Below are positions 1 through 12,974 of a stretch of DNA of 64,000 nucleotides, in pieces (the stretch's first letter is position 1; every line of letters starts with the position of its first letter). The notes beneath the pieces were generated by a model, which saw nothing but the letters and a program-made list of their open reading frames with translations, did not search any database and was not told the origin of the DNA. The DNA is from Anaeromusa acidaminophila DSM 3853 (GTDB taxonomy: Bacteria > Bacillota > Negativicutes > Anaeromusales > Anaeromusaceae), in assembly GCF_000374545.1 (NCBI RefSeq), contig NZ_KB894585.1:62001-126000 (forward strand), given 5' to 3'. A program made the translations under genes and the position numbers.

Positions 1-1
1 G

Positions 2-172
2 CTGCTCGTAAGGGGCTATTCGCTTTCGGAAATCGGAGCTAAGCTTTTTTTAAGTGTAAAAACGGTGGATACCTACAAAACGCGGTTGATGGAAAAATTG
101 GGGTTAAGTAAAAAAAGCGAGCTTGTGGAATATTCTTTGAAACATGGATTATTGTCAACAAAAGACATTTAA
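2..172 (+). CDS. LuxR/NarL-type response regulator, C-terminal fragment
   Basis: The window opens inside this gene and 56 residues remain before the TAA. They form most of a LuxR-type helix-turn-helix; the stretch SVKTVDTYKTRLMEKLGL carries the usual recognition helix. Such domains bind DNA after phosphorylation of an N-terminal receiver, which lies outside the window, so input and target are unknown. The stop lies about 380 bases before the next promoter, so the gene is probably not cotranscribed with glpABC. Confidence 0.8.
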   Translation: MLVRGYSLSEIGAKLFLSVKTVDTYKTRLMEKLGLSKKSELVEYSLKHGLLSTKDI

Positions 173-554
173 GAAGTCGCTAATTTATTCACATCTTGCG
201 CCAAACCGGTGCTTTTTCCACCAGACTTTGGCAGAAATCCTCGGCATAGCGCCGCTATTCCTTCGTTTTCTTTCGCGCCTGACGAAAAAAATTATCGGTT
301 TGACGGAGTGTTCATTACATCAGCGGCTTCTTGGGAAGGTATATATATGCTTTAAAGAATGAAAAGAATAAAAATTCAAATAAATTAAAATTAAGAAAGA
401 TGAGGCGCCAATACAGAGAAATTTATATTTTTATTGCTCGGTATGGTTGTTAGCAGAGCTAGAGAAGGCGAAGGTCTTGGATTTACTATATTTTTAGATG
501 TAACCCCGCAGTTGGTGATGAGAACTGCGGGCATTAGGACTGTGAGAGGAGGCC
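173..554. other. Non-coding gap between luxR fragment and glp promoter
   Basis: No gene is recognised here. The open frame at 144-362 has no ribosome binding site and an unconvincing composition. The stretch at 330-480 is AT-rich. A 9-bp hairpin (505-513 with 523-531, sequence CCCGCAGTT/AACTGCGGG) has no T-tract; it could end upstream transcription or be an operator close to the glp promoter. Confidence 0.4.
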
Positions 555-583
555 TTGACAATGCCTTCAGGATGTACTATAAA
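555..583 (+). promoter_or_regulatory. Sigma-A promoter of glpABC
   Basis: TTGACA at 555-560, a 17-base spacer and TATAAA at 578-583 give an almost perfect vegetative promoter. Transcription would start near 590, leaving a leader of about 200 bases before glpA. Confidence 0.8.
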
Positions 584-668
584 AATATTGGGAAAATTTA
601 AAGCCTATCGGCATATTCGCAACAATAGCCATACAAGTGCATACTCTGGATTTGGAGAAAAGAGAAGT

Positions 669-721
669 CCGAAAACACCATGTTTCTGTTGAAATGCACA
701 TGGTTTTTTCGGGCTTTTTTA
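669..721 (+). terminator. Leader terminator in front of glpA (possible antitermination site)
   Basis: A hairpin with 14 of 15 positions paired (669-683 with 698-712) is followed by CTTTTTTT, a classic intrinsic terminator lying between the promoter and the glpA start. A competing pairing is possible upstream: CCAT 629-632 with ATGG 700-703 and GTGCAT 637-642 with ATGCAC 694-699 would take away the 3' arm. In Bacillus the glp leader is controlled by the antiterminator GlpP; that the same happens here is inference. Confidence 0.75.
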
Positions 722-788
722 TTCGACAGTGCAAAGTTGGAATGGTGGCCGAGCAGGCTGATAATTTACGATATGAGGAGGAAAGGCA

Positions 789-2402
789 ATGGATCAGGCG
801 ACAGTGGTAGTCATTGGCGGAGGTGCCACAGGCACTGGGATTTTCCGCGATTTGGCCATGCGTGGCGTGGATGTCGTATTGCTGGAACAAAAAGACTTGG
901 CTTATGGAACCAGCTCTCGGTTTCATGGCTTGCTGCACAGCGGCGGCCGTTACGCAGTTAAGGACGCCGAGGCGGCGCGGGAGTGCATTGAGGAGAATAA
1001 ACTGCTGCGGACGGTAGCGAAACATTGTGTAGAAGAAACAGAAGGACTCTTTGTGCGTCTGCCGGAAGACGACGAAGCTTTTGAACACAAATGGGTGGAG
1101 GCTTGTGCAGCGGCAGGGATTGAAACGACGCAGATTTCTAAAGCGGAGGCGCTGCGTTTGGAGCCAAACTTGACCGGGAAATTGGTCAGCGCTTATAAAG
1201 TGCCTGATTCAGCTATCGATGGCTTTCGTTTGGTGTGGCAGAATGTGCAGTCCGGGCGTCGTTACGGCGGCCGTGTGTACACCTATTCCGAAGTAGTTGG
1301 CGTAGAACAGAGCAACGGCAAAGTAACGGGCGTGACCGTACGCAATACCTTGAACGGTCAGGAAAGCAAGATTTCCTGTGAGTTTTTAGTAAGCGCCGCC
1401 GGTTCCTGGGTCGGCGAATTGGCTGCTTTGGCAGGCATTAAGGTGCATGTACAGCCTGACCGCGGTACGCTGATTGCTTTCAACCATCGTTTCACGAATC
1501 GCGTTGTCAACCGCCTGCGCCCTGCAGGGGATGCTGACATTTTCGTGCCTCACGGCTCCATCGTCATTTTGGGAACTACCTCCTCACCGGCGGAGCTGCC
1601 GGACGATACCATTCCTAAGGCCGAAGAAGTGCTGGCCATGTTGGAAGTGGGCGAAAAAATGTTTGAAGACGTACGGAGCTATCGCTTGCTGCGCGCCTTC
1701 ACCGGTACTCGTCCTCTATATAGTGCGGATCCTTCAGCCATTGGCCGGGCGGCTTCTCGTAACTTCACGATCTTGGACCACAGCAAAGAGGGATTACAGG
1801 GCTTTGCCAGCATCGTAGGCGGCAAGTTTACCACCTATCGCTTGATGGCGGAAAAAATGACCGATTTTGTTTGCGCTCATTTGGGAGTTACCACTCCTTG
1901 CCGGACGGCAGTTGAACCATTGGTTTCCGATGTGGACGCAGCAACGATGGCTCGGGCCCGCAAAGCCTTCCCGGCGTTTGGTTCGCGTTTAGCGGCGGAT
2001 CGTCTGGGAGATTCTTTGGCCCCGGTGGTGGAAGCCATGGAAAAAGATCCGGCGAAGAGCCAACTGGTTTGCGAATGCGAATTGGTTACCTTGGCCGAAG
2101 TAGAGCATGTTGCATCTGACGCTACTAGCCATCAATTGACCGACGTGCGTCGCCGGACGCGTATGGGCATGGGTACCTGTCAAGGCGCTTTCTGCGGTCT
2201 GCGCGGCGTTGGCGCGATTCAAACCGCCGGTTTGTTTCCCGAGCGGGAACCTGCCGACTTGTTCCATGATTTCCTCCAGGGACGCTGGAACGGCATTCGG
2301 CCCATGCTATGGGGCAAGCAGGTAAAAGAAGCCGAGCTGATGCGCGGCATCTATGAAGGAACGCTGAACGTGAGAGGAGAAGTGCCGGGACATGAAAAGT
2401 GA
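789..2402 (+). CDS. glpA: Anaerobic glycerol-3-phosphate dehydrogenase, subunit A
   Basis: This 537-residue FAD flavoprotein oxidises glycerol-3-phosphate to dihydroxyacetone phosphate as the catalytic subunit of GlpABC. The N-terminal dinucleotide-binding motif GGGATGTG is at residues 8-15, followed by the DAO-type fold. The last 130 residues hold a BFD-like [2Fe-2S] domain with Cys motif CECE and a later GTCQGAFCG. The start has a good GGAGGAAA site. It is the first gene of glpABC and overlaps glpB by 11 bases, which suggests translational coupling. A GlpD-type aerobic enzyme would lack the Cys-rich tail, so the assignment is firm. Confidence 0.95.
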   Translation: MDQATVVVIGGGATGTGIFRDLAMRGVDVVLLEQKDLAYGTSSRFHGLLHSGGRYAVKDAEAARECIEENKLLRTVAKHCVEETEGLFVRLPEDDEAFEHKWVEACAAAGIETTQISKAEALRLEPNLTGKLVSAYKVPDSAIDGFRLVWQNVQSGRRYGGRVYTYSEVVGVEQSNGKVTGVTVRNTLNGQESKISCEFLVSAAGSWVGELAALAGIKVHVQPDRGTLIAFNHRFTNRVVNRLRPAGDADIFVPHGSIVILGTTSSPAELPDDTIPKAEEVLAMLEVGEKMFEDVRSYRLLRAFTGTRPLYSADPSAIGRAASRNFTILDHSKEGLQGFASIVGGKFTTYRLMAEKMTDFVCAHLGVTTPCRTAVEPLVSDVDAATMARARKAFPAFGSRLAADRLGDSLAPVVEAMEKDPAKSQLVCECELVTLAEVEHVASDATSHQLTDVRRRTRMGMGTCQGAFCGLRGVGAIQTAGLFPEREPADLFHDFLQGRWNGIRPMLWGKQVKEAELMRGIYEGTLNVRGEVPGHEK

Positions 2403-3633
2403 TGTAATTGTAATCGGCAGCGGCATGGCCGGATTGGTTGCCGCCGCAGCCGCAGCGCAGCGAGGCAAGAAAACGACGCTTTTGAGCAAAGGCGCGGGCA
2501 CCTTGGTCATCGGCGGCGGAATCGTCGACATTCTCGGTTATACCGAAGCAGGCAAAGCCATTTTGAATCCCGGGGCGGCAGTGGCGCAGGCGCAAGAAGC
2601 GCACCCTTACGCTAAGCTGGGGTTGGAGAACGTCAGGCAGGCAGCTAAATTCTTACAGGAAATTTGCGAGCAAGAAGGCTATGCCTATGTGGGCGATTTG
2701 GAACATAACCAATGGGTGCCTACTGCGGCAGGAACGTTGAAGCCTACTTGCCTGGTGCCGCGGACGATGGACGCTAGCCGTCTTTGCGAGGCAGAAGAAA
2801 TTGTCGTCGTAGGTCTGAAAGGCTTGAAAGACTATCCGACAGAACTGATCAGCAAGGGCTTGGAACGTCTGTTTGGCGCCAATGCCAAAGTGACGCAGGT
2901 GGAAATTTCCTTGTCTGTGGAGGATGGCCGCGACGTTACGGCGCTGGACATGGCTCGCTGGCTGGACAGCAAAGCGGGGCTGGAAGAGTGCGCCGCCAAG
3001 CTGCGCCAAGTTGTTAAAAGCGGCGCTACGCTGATTATGCCTCCGGTTTTAGGAACCAAGCCTTCTTACTATGCTTTTGAAACCTTGCAGGAAGCAACAG
3101 GTTGCCATATTATCGAAACTTCCTCCATGCCGCCGGCTGTGACTGGTTTGCGTTTGCGCAAAGCCCTTCTGGCTTATGCCAAACGGCAGGGCGTGACCGT
3201 TGTAGACAATGCAGAAGCGGTGCGGGCGGATGTAAAAAATGGACGCTGCACAGCTATCTATACCCAAGGCTTCGGGCGGGAGCATTGCTATGAAGCGGCG
3301 GAAGTCATTGTGGCTACCGGCGGTTTGTATGGCGGCGGCTTGGTTGCCGAACCCAATGTTATTCAAGAACGAATTTTCGGCTTGCCTGTGGCGGCGCCGG
3401 CAGAGTCTGAACTATGGGGTATTCAAGAACTGTTTTCTTCCGGCGGTCAGCCCTTTGCCAAGTTTGGCGTTACCGTAGACAATACACTGCGTCCGGTCGA
3501 TGCGGCCGGTACTGTATTGCTGGAAAATGTGCGTTTTGCGGGACGCAATTTGGCTGGGTATGACTTCAGCTATGAAAAATCAGGCAATGGCGTGGCGCTG
3601 ACAAGCGGCTACTGCGCCGGCATGACGGTGTGA
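2392..3633 (+). CDS. glpB: Anaerobic glycerol-3-phosphate dehydrogenase, subunit B
   Basis: The 413-residue product is the GlpB flavoprotein subunit, thought to pass electrons from GlpA to the iron-sulfur subunit GlpC at the membrane. It begins with an FAD-binding motif GSGMAGL at residues 8-14 and has a second glycine cluster near the C-terminus (VATGGLYGGG). The length matches the family. The ATG lies inside the last codons of glpA, and AGGAGAAG just upstream serves as ribosome binding site. Confidence 0.93.
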   Translation: MKSDVIVIGSGMAGLVAAAAAAQRGKKTTLLSKGAGTLVIGGGIVDILGYTEAGKAILNPGAAVAQAQEAHPYAKLGLENVRQAAKFLQEICEQEGYAYVGDLEHNQWVPTAAGTLKPTCLVPRTMDASRLCEAEEIVVVGLKGLKDYPTELISKGLERLFGANAKVTQVEISLSVEDGRDVTALDMARWLDSKAGLEECAAKLRQVVKSGATLIMPPVLGTKPSYYAFETLQEATGCHIIETSSMPPAVTGLRLRKALLAYAKRQGVTVVDNAEAVRADVKNGRCTAIYTQGFGREHCYEAAEVIVATGGLYGGGLVAEPNVIQERIFGLPVAAPAESELWGIQELFSSGGQPFAKFGVTVDNTLRPVDAAGTVLLENVRFAGRNLAGYDFSYEKSGNGVALTSGYCAGMTV

Positions 3634-3649
3634 GGAGGAAGGAAACGAC

Positions 3650-4855
3650 ATGGCTAAACATCGGATCAATCCGGACGATTGTATTGCCTGCACTACTTGT
3701 GTGGCGCATTGTCCTGTAACAGCGGCCACCCGCAAATTCCGCGGACCTAAAATGCTGGGGCCGGCTTTGGAGCGCTTCCGCATTTCAGAGGAAGACTATG
3801 AACCATCTTTGGAGTATTGTTCAAACTGTAAGAATTGCGACTTGTCTTGCCCGTCCGGCGTGCCTGTTTCTACGCTGAACATGCTGGCTAAGGCCGCCTA
3901 TTACAAGAAAAACCCCCAGAGCATGCGGGATCATATGCTTTCGCATGGTGAAAATATGGCTAAGATGGTCAATGCCATTCCCTTTGGGGCGGCGCTGGCC
4001 AATGTGGGCATGCACAACCCGGTTTCCCGAGCGGCGATGAAGCAAATCGGCATTTCCGATAAAGCGCCCATGCCGATGTATGCTGCGACCAGCTTTGTAA
4101 GCTGGTTCAAAAACCAGAAGCAAACTCCGTGCGAAGAAAAAGTCGTCTTTTTCCCGGGCTGCTTTATCAACTACAATCAGCCTCAGGTGGGCAAAGATTT
4201 GGTGGCCGTGCTGCAACACAATGGCATTGAAGTCATTGTACCGGAAGAATTCGTTTGCTGCGGCTCGCCGTTGGTAACTGGTGGTTATTTGGAAGAAGCG
4301 GAAAGCAACGCCCGGAAGAACGCAGCAGAGATTGCAAAATGGGCGGCTAAAGGTTATAAAATCCTGACGGCCTGCACCAGCTGCGGCTTGATGCTGAATC
4401 AAGAATATCAAGAATTGTTCCCTGCGATTGAAGGCTTGGCTCAAAATGCAGTATCGTTATATGACGCCTTTGAATTTCTGGCGGAGCGAGCTGCAGAAGG
4501 TAAGCTGAAAACCGACTTCGCGCAGGTAGCGGAACATTTTATGTACCATGTTCCTTGCCATCTGCGGGTGCAGGGCATTGGCCTGCCGGCTTTGACGCTG
4601 CTGCGGCAAATTCCCGGCTTGTCTATCGAAGAAGCCGATGCCGGTTGTTGCGGTATTTCCGGAAACTATGGCTTCCGGGATGAAAAATACGAAATATCCA
4701 TGGCTGTGGGCGCGGAACTTTTTCAGCGCATTAAAGACAGCGGCGTAAAGACGGTAGTTTGTGACTGTGGCACTTGCCGTCTGCAGATTGGTCATGGAAG
4801 CGGCGCTGCTACAGCGCATCCTATCAGTATTTTGCGCAAAGCGTACCAGCTGTAA
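3650..4855 (+). CDS. glpC: Anaerobic glycerol-3-phosphate dehydrogenase, iron-sulfur subunit C
   Basis: GlpC connects GlpAB to the quinone pool. The 401-residue protein has two N-terminal 4Fe-4S motifs, CIACTTCVAHCPV and CSNCKNCDLSCPSG (residues about 12-70), and two CCG domains typical of heterodisulfide-reductase-like subunits: CC at about 204 and DAGCCG at about 331. No membrane helix is visible, so anchoring must be peripheral, as in the family. It lies 16 bases behind glpB behind a GAGGAAGG site and ends the operon in front of a terminator. Confidence 0.94.
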   Translation: MAKHRINPDDCIACTTCVAHCPVTAATRKFRGPKMLGPALERFRISEEDYEPSLEYCSNCKNCDLSCPSGVPVSTLNMLAKAAYYKKNPQSMRDHMLSHGENMAKMVNAIPFGAALANVGMHNPVSRAAMKQIGISDKAPMPMYAATSFVSWFKNQKQTPCEEKVVFFPGCFINYNQPQVGKDLVAVLQHNGIEVIVPEEFVCCGSPLVTGGYLEEAESNARKNAAEIAKWAAKGYKILTACTSCGLMLNQEYQELFPAIEGLAQNAVSLYDAFEFLAERAAEGKLKTDFAQVAEHFMYHVPCHLRVQGIGLPALTLLRQIPGLSIEEADAGCCGISGNYGFRDEKYEISMAVGAELFQRIKDSGVKTVVCDCGTCRLQIGHGSGAATAHPISILRKAYQL

Positions 4856-4888
4856 GAAACAACTGCAATACAGGGAATTAAGGGAAGA

Positions 4889-4935
4889 AAAGGAGGAACA
4901 GTGACAAAGAAAAGAATAACTGTTCCTCCTTTTTC
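4889..4935 (+). terminator. Terminator of glpABC
   Basis: A perfect 14-bp stem (4889-4902 with 4919-4932) is followed by TTTTTC. It separates glpABC from the glycolytic genes. Confidence 0.85.
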
Positions 4936-5100
4936 AGTTATAAAAAGTAAGTGAATAGAATACCGGGCTTTTTCGTTTATATTTTGTGAAAAAGCAGGGA
5001 AACCTGGCTTGCAGCAAGAAATACCATTAGTATGCGGCAGGGATATGTGGTTCCTGCCAACAATTTGTTTGCGCAAGCAAGAAAGGGTGGTCAAAGACAT

Positions 5101-6852
5101 ATGTTCAAAAAAACCAAAATCGTGTGTACCATGGGACCCAGCACTGACCAGCCGGGTATTGTGGAAAAGATGCTCGAAGCGGGCATGAATGTAGCGCGTT
5201 TCAATTTTTCCCATGGTTCGCATGAAGAGCACCAGGGACGCATGGCGCGGGTTCGGGAAGCGGCGGCCAACGTCAACAAAAATGTAGCCATTTTGCTGGA
5301 TACCAAAGGCCCGGAAATGCGGCTAGGCTTGTTTAAAGAAGGCAAAGTGGAACTGGTGACCGGTCAGAAATTCGTGCTTACGGCGGAAGTGATCGAAGGT
5401 ACGGTTGAACGGGCTACGGTGAATCATCCCGGCTTACCGCAAGACGTGAAAGCAGGAGACACGATTCTTCTTTCTGATGGACTTGTCAGTTTGAAAGTAG
5501 AAGCGGTGGAAGGCACGGAAATCATCACGACAGTACAGAATAACGGCGTCATCGGCAATCGCAAGCGCGTCGCCGCTCCTGGCGTGGCTGTGAATCTGCC
5601 TCCGCTTTCCGAACAGGACGTAGCGGACATTCGCTTCGGACTGACCAAAGGCATCGACTTTATTGCGGCTTCCTTTATTCAGCGGGCGGCTGACATTTTG
5701 GCTATCCGCAAGATATTGGAAGAAGCCGGCGCGGAAGTAGACATTATCGCCAAGATTGAAAATGTCGAAGGCGTGCGTAACATGGACGAAATCCTGCAGG
5801 TTGCCGACGGCATCATGGTCGCTCGCGGCGATTTGGGCGTGGAAATTCCTGCAGAAGACGTGCCTCTCATCCAAAAAGAACTGATTATGAAATGCAATAC
5901 CGTGGGCAAGCCGGTTATTACGGCTACGCAGATGCTGGAGTCCATGGTTAACAACCCGCGGCCGACTCGGGCGGAAGCCAGCGACGTAGCGAATGCTATT
6001 TTCGACGGCACCGACGCGATCATGCTCAGCGGCGAAACGGCTTCCGGCGACTATCCGGTGGAAGCGGTAGAAACTATGGCGCGCATTGCGGTGCGTACGG
6101 AAAAATCCCTGCCTTATGCGGAGATTTACACCTCCCGCGGCGCTTTGGCCAACCAAGTGACCACGGAAGCCATCAGCCATGCGACGGTGCAGATTGCGCA
6201 GGAGCTGTCGGCTGCTGCGATTGTTACGTCCAGTGAAAAAGGTTACACGGCGCGGATGGTATCGAAATATCGCCCGAAAGCGGCCATTGTGGCTGTATCC
6301 CAGCACCCGGCGACCATTCGTCGCATGCAGCTGTACTGGGGCGTCGTGCCGGTTCCTGGCAACGCTTCCTGCGGCACGGATGAAATGGTGGAAAATGCGG
6401 TAGAGGGCGCTTTAGAGTCCGGAGCCGTCAACCCCGGTGATTTGATTGTTATTACTGCCGGTGTGCCTTTAGGTATGTCCGGTACGACTAATATGATCCG
6501 CGTTCATGTTGTAGGCGACGTGCTGCTCCGCGGCATTGGCTTGGGACAAAAAGCGGCTACAGGCAAGGTTTGCGTGGTAAATTCCGCAGCCGACCTGGTT
6601 CGCTTCAAAGCAGGCGATATTATGGTTGTGAAAAGCATCCATGAAGAAATCGCCGCCAGAGCATCTGAAGCAGCGGCCATTGTAGCGGAAGAAGGCGGTA
6701 TGACTTCTCCGGCGGCAGTGGTGGGCATCAGCTTCGGCATGCCGGTTCTTGTAGGTGTAGAAGGAGCGACCGCGCACCTGCCTGAGGGCATGCTGATTAC
6801 CGTCGACCCGGTCCGCGGCCAAGTGTATCATGGCAAGGCCAACGCGCGCTAA
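5101..6852 (+). CDS. pyk: Pyruvate kinase
   Basis: Pyruvate kinase makes pyruvate and ATP from phosphoenolpyruvate and ADP. The ATG at 5101 gives MFKKTKIVCTMGPS, the conserved N-terminus of the family; an upstream in-frame ATG at 5032 lacks a ribosome site and is rejected. The 583-residue length includes the extra C-terminal PEP-utiliser-like domain (about residues 475-583, with GGMTSPAAVVG), as in Bacillus-type enzymes. The catalytic region with MVARGDLGVEIP and ATQMLESM is intact. It is the first of six glycolytic genes on the same strand, and no CggR-type regulator is present. Confidence 0.96.
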   Translation: MFKKTKIVCTMGPSTDQPGIVEKMLEAGMNVARFNFSHGSHEEHQGRMARVREAAANVNKNVAILLDTKGPEMRLGLFKEGKVELVTGQKFVLTAEVIEGTVERATVNHPGLPQDVKAGDTILLSDGLVSLKVEAVEGTEIITTVQNNGVIGNRKRVAAPGVAVNLPPLSEQDVADIRFGLTKGIDFIAASFIQRAADILAIRKILEEAGAEVDIIAKIENVEGVRNMDEILQVADGIMVARGDLGVEIPAEDVPLIQKELIMKCNTVGKPVITATQMLESMVNNPRPTRAEASDVANAIFDGTDAIMLSGETASGDYPVEAVETMARIAVRTEKSLPYAEIYTSRGALANQVTTEAISHATVQIAQELSAAAIVTSSEKGYTARMVSKYRPKAAIVAVSQHPATIRRMQLYWGVVPVPGNASCGTDEMVENAVEGALESGAVNPGDLIVITAGVPLGMSGTTNMIRVHVVGDVLLRGIGLGQKAATGKVCVVNSAADLVRFKAGDIMVVKSIHEEIAARASEAAAIVAEEGGMTSPAAVVGISFGMPVLVGVEGATAHLPEGMLITVDPVRGQVYHGKANAR

Positions 6853-6922
6853 CGTAAATTTGCGCTAGTGCGATTAGGATATGGCTACTATAGCTAAAAG
6901 ATAAAAAACAGGGGGTATTTGA

Positions 6923-7933
<1,011 letters not shown>

Positions 7934-7967
7934 GAAGCAGAAATCCCACAAGTATTGTGCTAGCTAG

Positions 7968-7990
7968 GAAGGGCCACTTTGTGGCCCTTC
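7968..7990 (+). other. Intercistronic hairpin gap-pgk
   Basis: A perfect 10-bp stem (7968-7977 with 7981-7990) with a three-base loop lies between gap and pgk. No T-tract follows, so it fits an mRNA-stabilising or processing hairpin better than a terminator. Confidence 0.55.
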
Positions 7991-8024
7991 TCCTATGAAA
8001 CTTACCTGAGGAGGCGATACGTTC

Positions 8025-9206
8025 ATGGAAAAGAAGTCCCTCAAAGATATCGTAGTCATGGGCAAAAAAGTATTTGTCCGTGTCGACTACAATGTGCCGA
8101 TGAAAGACGGTGTCATTACCAATGATAACCGCATCCGGGCTACGCTGCCTACGCTGGAATACTTGTTGGCGCAAAATGCCGCGCTGGTGTTGGCCAGTCA
8201 TCTGGGGCGCCCGAAAGGCGCGCCGGTGCCGGAATTTACGCTGGCTCCGGTTGCCAAACGTCTGTCAGAGCTTTTGGGCAAGGAAGTGCTCTTTGCGCCG
8301 GACTGCGTGGGCGAAGAAGCGGCTGCTATGGCCCAAGCGCTGAAACCAGGCCAGATCCTGCTGCTGGAAAATCTGCGCTATCACAAAGAAGAAGAAAAGA
8401 ACGATCCCGAATTTTCGCGTCAGCTGGCTTCCTTGGCGGAAGTAGCTGTCAACGACGCCTTCGGCGTTTCCCACCGGGCCCATGCTTCGGTGGAAGGGAT
8501 CACTAAATATATTCCTACCGTAGCCGGTTTCCTGCTGGAAAAGGAAATCCTTTTCTTGGGTCAGGCTGTCAATGATCCGGTGCGGCCTTTTGTGGCCATT
8601 ATCGGCGGGGCGAAGGTTTCGGACAAGATCGGCGTTATTGAAAATTTGCTGACTAAAGTGGACCGCCTAATTATTGGTGGCGGCATGGCTAACACCTTCT
8701 TGGCCGCTAAAGGATTTGCCACCGGCAAATCGTTGGTGGAAGAAGATAAGCTTGAGTTAGCGCGCGAACTGATGGCCAAGGCGAAAACAGCGGGCAAGGA
8801 ATTGTTGCTGCCTGTAGACGTCACCATTGCCGATCGCTTTGCAGCGGATGCAGCCAATAAAGTAGTGGCAGCTGACGCCATTGAAGGCGACTGGATGGCC
8901 CTTGATATTGGCCCGGTTACCAGCCAAGCCTATGCGGAAGCGCTTCGGGATGCCAAAACAGTGGTTTGGAACGGACCGATGGGCGTTTTTGAAATGGATG
9001 TTTTTGCTAAGGGAACTGAGGCAGTAGCTAAAGCGGTAGCGGCTTCCGGTGCGAAGAGCATTGTCGGCGGCGGCGATTCCATCGCAGCTTTGGAAAAACT
9101 GGGCTTGGCCCGTGAAATTACCCATATTTCTACTGGCGGCGGCGCTTCGCTTGAATTCTTGGAAGGTAAAGTCCTTCCCGGCGTAGCAGCTTTAGCCGAC
9201 AAGTAA
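8025..9206 (+). CDS. pgk: Phosphoglycerate kinase
   Basis: The 393-residue enzyme transfers phosphate from 1,3-bisphosphoglycerate to ADP. Visible family marks are [11 protein letters not shown] near the N-terminus, [18 protein letters not shown], and the nucleotide-binding [13 protein letters not shown] near the C-terminus. Length is normal. A GAGGAGGCG site precedes the ATG. It lies 19 bases before tpiA, clearly in one operon. Confidence 0.97.
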   Translation: MEKKSLKDIVVMGKKVFVRVDYNVPMKDGVITNDNRIRATLPTLEYLLAQNAALVLASHLGRPKGAPVPEFTLAPVAKRLSELLGKEVLFAPDCVGEEAAAMAQALKPGQILLLENLRYHKEEEKNDPEFSRQLASLAEVAVNDAFGVSHRAHASVEGITKYIPTVAGFLLEKEILFLGQAVNDPVRPFVAIIGGAKVSDKIGVIENLLTKVDRLIIGGGMANTFLAAKGFATGKSLVEEDKLELARELMAKAKTAGKELLLPVDVTIADRFAADAANKVVAADAIEGDWMALDIGPVTSQAYAEALRDAKTVVWNGPMGVFEMDVFAKGTEAVAKAVAASGAKSIVGGGDSIAALEKLGLAREITHISTGGGASLEFLEGKVLPGVAALADK

Positions 9207-9225
9207 CGAAAAGGAGAATGGTCTC

Positions 9226-9972
9226 ATGCGCACACCGATTATTGCGGGAAACTGGAAAATGCACAACACCGTAGCAGCTTCGCTGGAGCTGGCGGAAGCC
9301 CTTAAGCCTTTGGTAGCTAATGCCAAAGCGCAAGTAGTGGTTTGCCCTGTATTCACTTCGCTGGCAACTGTGAAAAAAGCGCTGGAAGGCTCCAAGATTG
9401 CCGTCGGCGCGCAGAACATGCACTGGGAAGAAAAAGGCGCTTTCACCGGCGAGATTGCTCCGGCCATGTTGAAGGACGCAGGCTGCGAATACGTGATCCT
9501 CGGCCATTCGGAGCGTCGGCAGTATTTTGCGGAAACCGATGAAACGGTTAACAAAAAAATGCATGCTGCGTTTAACCATGGCTTGACTCCTATCTTTTGC
9601 GTAGGCGAGCTGTTGGAAGAACGCGAAGCCGGTACAACGGAAGCCGTTTTGGAGCGTCAGGTTAAAGAAGGCATGAAAGGCCTTACTGCCGAGCAAGCAG
9701 CTGCTACGGTTATTGCTTATGAGCCTGTTTGGGCGATTGGTACCGGACGTACTGCTTCAGCGGAAGACGCCAATGCAGGCTGCGCGTATATCCGCAGTGT
9801 TGTCAAAGAAGTATTTGGCGCTGCAGCAGCTGATGCGGTTCGTATTCAGTACGGCGGCAGCGTGAAAGCGGCCAATGCAGCGGAACTGATGGGCAAAAGC
9901 GATATCGACGGCGCTCTGGTGGGCGGCGCAGCGCTGCAGGCCGACAGCTTCAGCGGTATTGTCAACTTCTAA
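9226..9972 (+). CDS. tpiA: Triosephosphate isomerase
   Basis: The 248-residue TIM-barrel enzyme interconverts dihydroxyacetone phosphate and glyceraldehyde-3-phosphate, so it links the products of the upstream GlpABC to glycolysis. Family marks are AGNWKMH (catalytic Lys), ILGHSERR (catalytic His), and [11 protein letters not shown] (catalytic Glu in the flexible-loop region). The start has an AAGGAGAA site. Confidence 0.97.
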   Translation: MRTPIIAGNWKMHNTVAASLELAEALKPLVANAKAQVVVCPVFTSLATVKKALEGSKIAVGAQNMHWEEKGAFTGEIAPAMLKDAGCEYVILGHSERRQYFAETDETVNKKMHAAFNHGLTPIFCVGELLEEREAGTTEAVLERQVKEGMKGLTAEQAAATVIAYEPVWAIGTGRTASAEDANAGCAYIRSVVKEVFGAAAADAVRIQYGGSVKAANAAELMGKSDIDGALVGGAALQADSFSGIVNF

Positions 9973-9992
9973 GTGACAGTCTGTATGACGTG

Positions 9993-10044
9993 AAGGGAGA
10001 CCGCGAGCAAACGAAAAACGCGTTCGCCCGGGGCTCCCTTTTTT
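9993..10044 (+). terminator. Hairpin with T-tract between tpiA and gpmI
   Basis: AAGGGAG at 9993-9999 pairs with CTCCCTT at 10034-10040, with further inner pairing around GCGAGC/GTTCGC, and runs into TTTTTT. It looks like a partial terminator that would lower expression of gpmI-eno relative to the genes before it. Confidence 0.55.
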
Positions 10045-10060
10045 AAAAGGGGGAACCTTT

Positions 10061-12915
<2,855 letters not shown>

Positions 12916-12928
12916 GCTAAGACATGAC

Positions 12929-12966
12929 AAAAGCCGCAAGGAAACTTACGTTTCCTTGCGGCTTTT
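12929..12966 (+). terminator. Terminator of the glycolytic operon
   Basis: A perfect 17-bp stem (12929-12945 with 12950-12966) with a TTAC loop ends in the paired TTTT. The intron begins 8 bases beyond its last paired base. Confidence 0.9.
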
Positions 12967-12974
12967 GCAATGTT

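Noticed and set aside
144-362. Open frame of 72 codons after the LuxR fragment
   Set aside because: It starts inside the LuxR gene, has no ribosome site and no recognisable protein features.
4930-5100. A riboswitch upstream of pyk
   Set aside because: The 170-base leader shows no conserved riboswitch landmarks; only short, weak pairings are visible.
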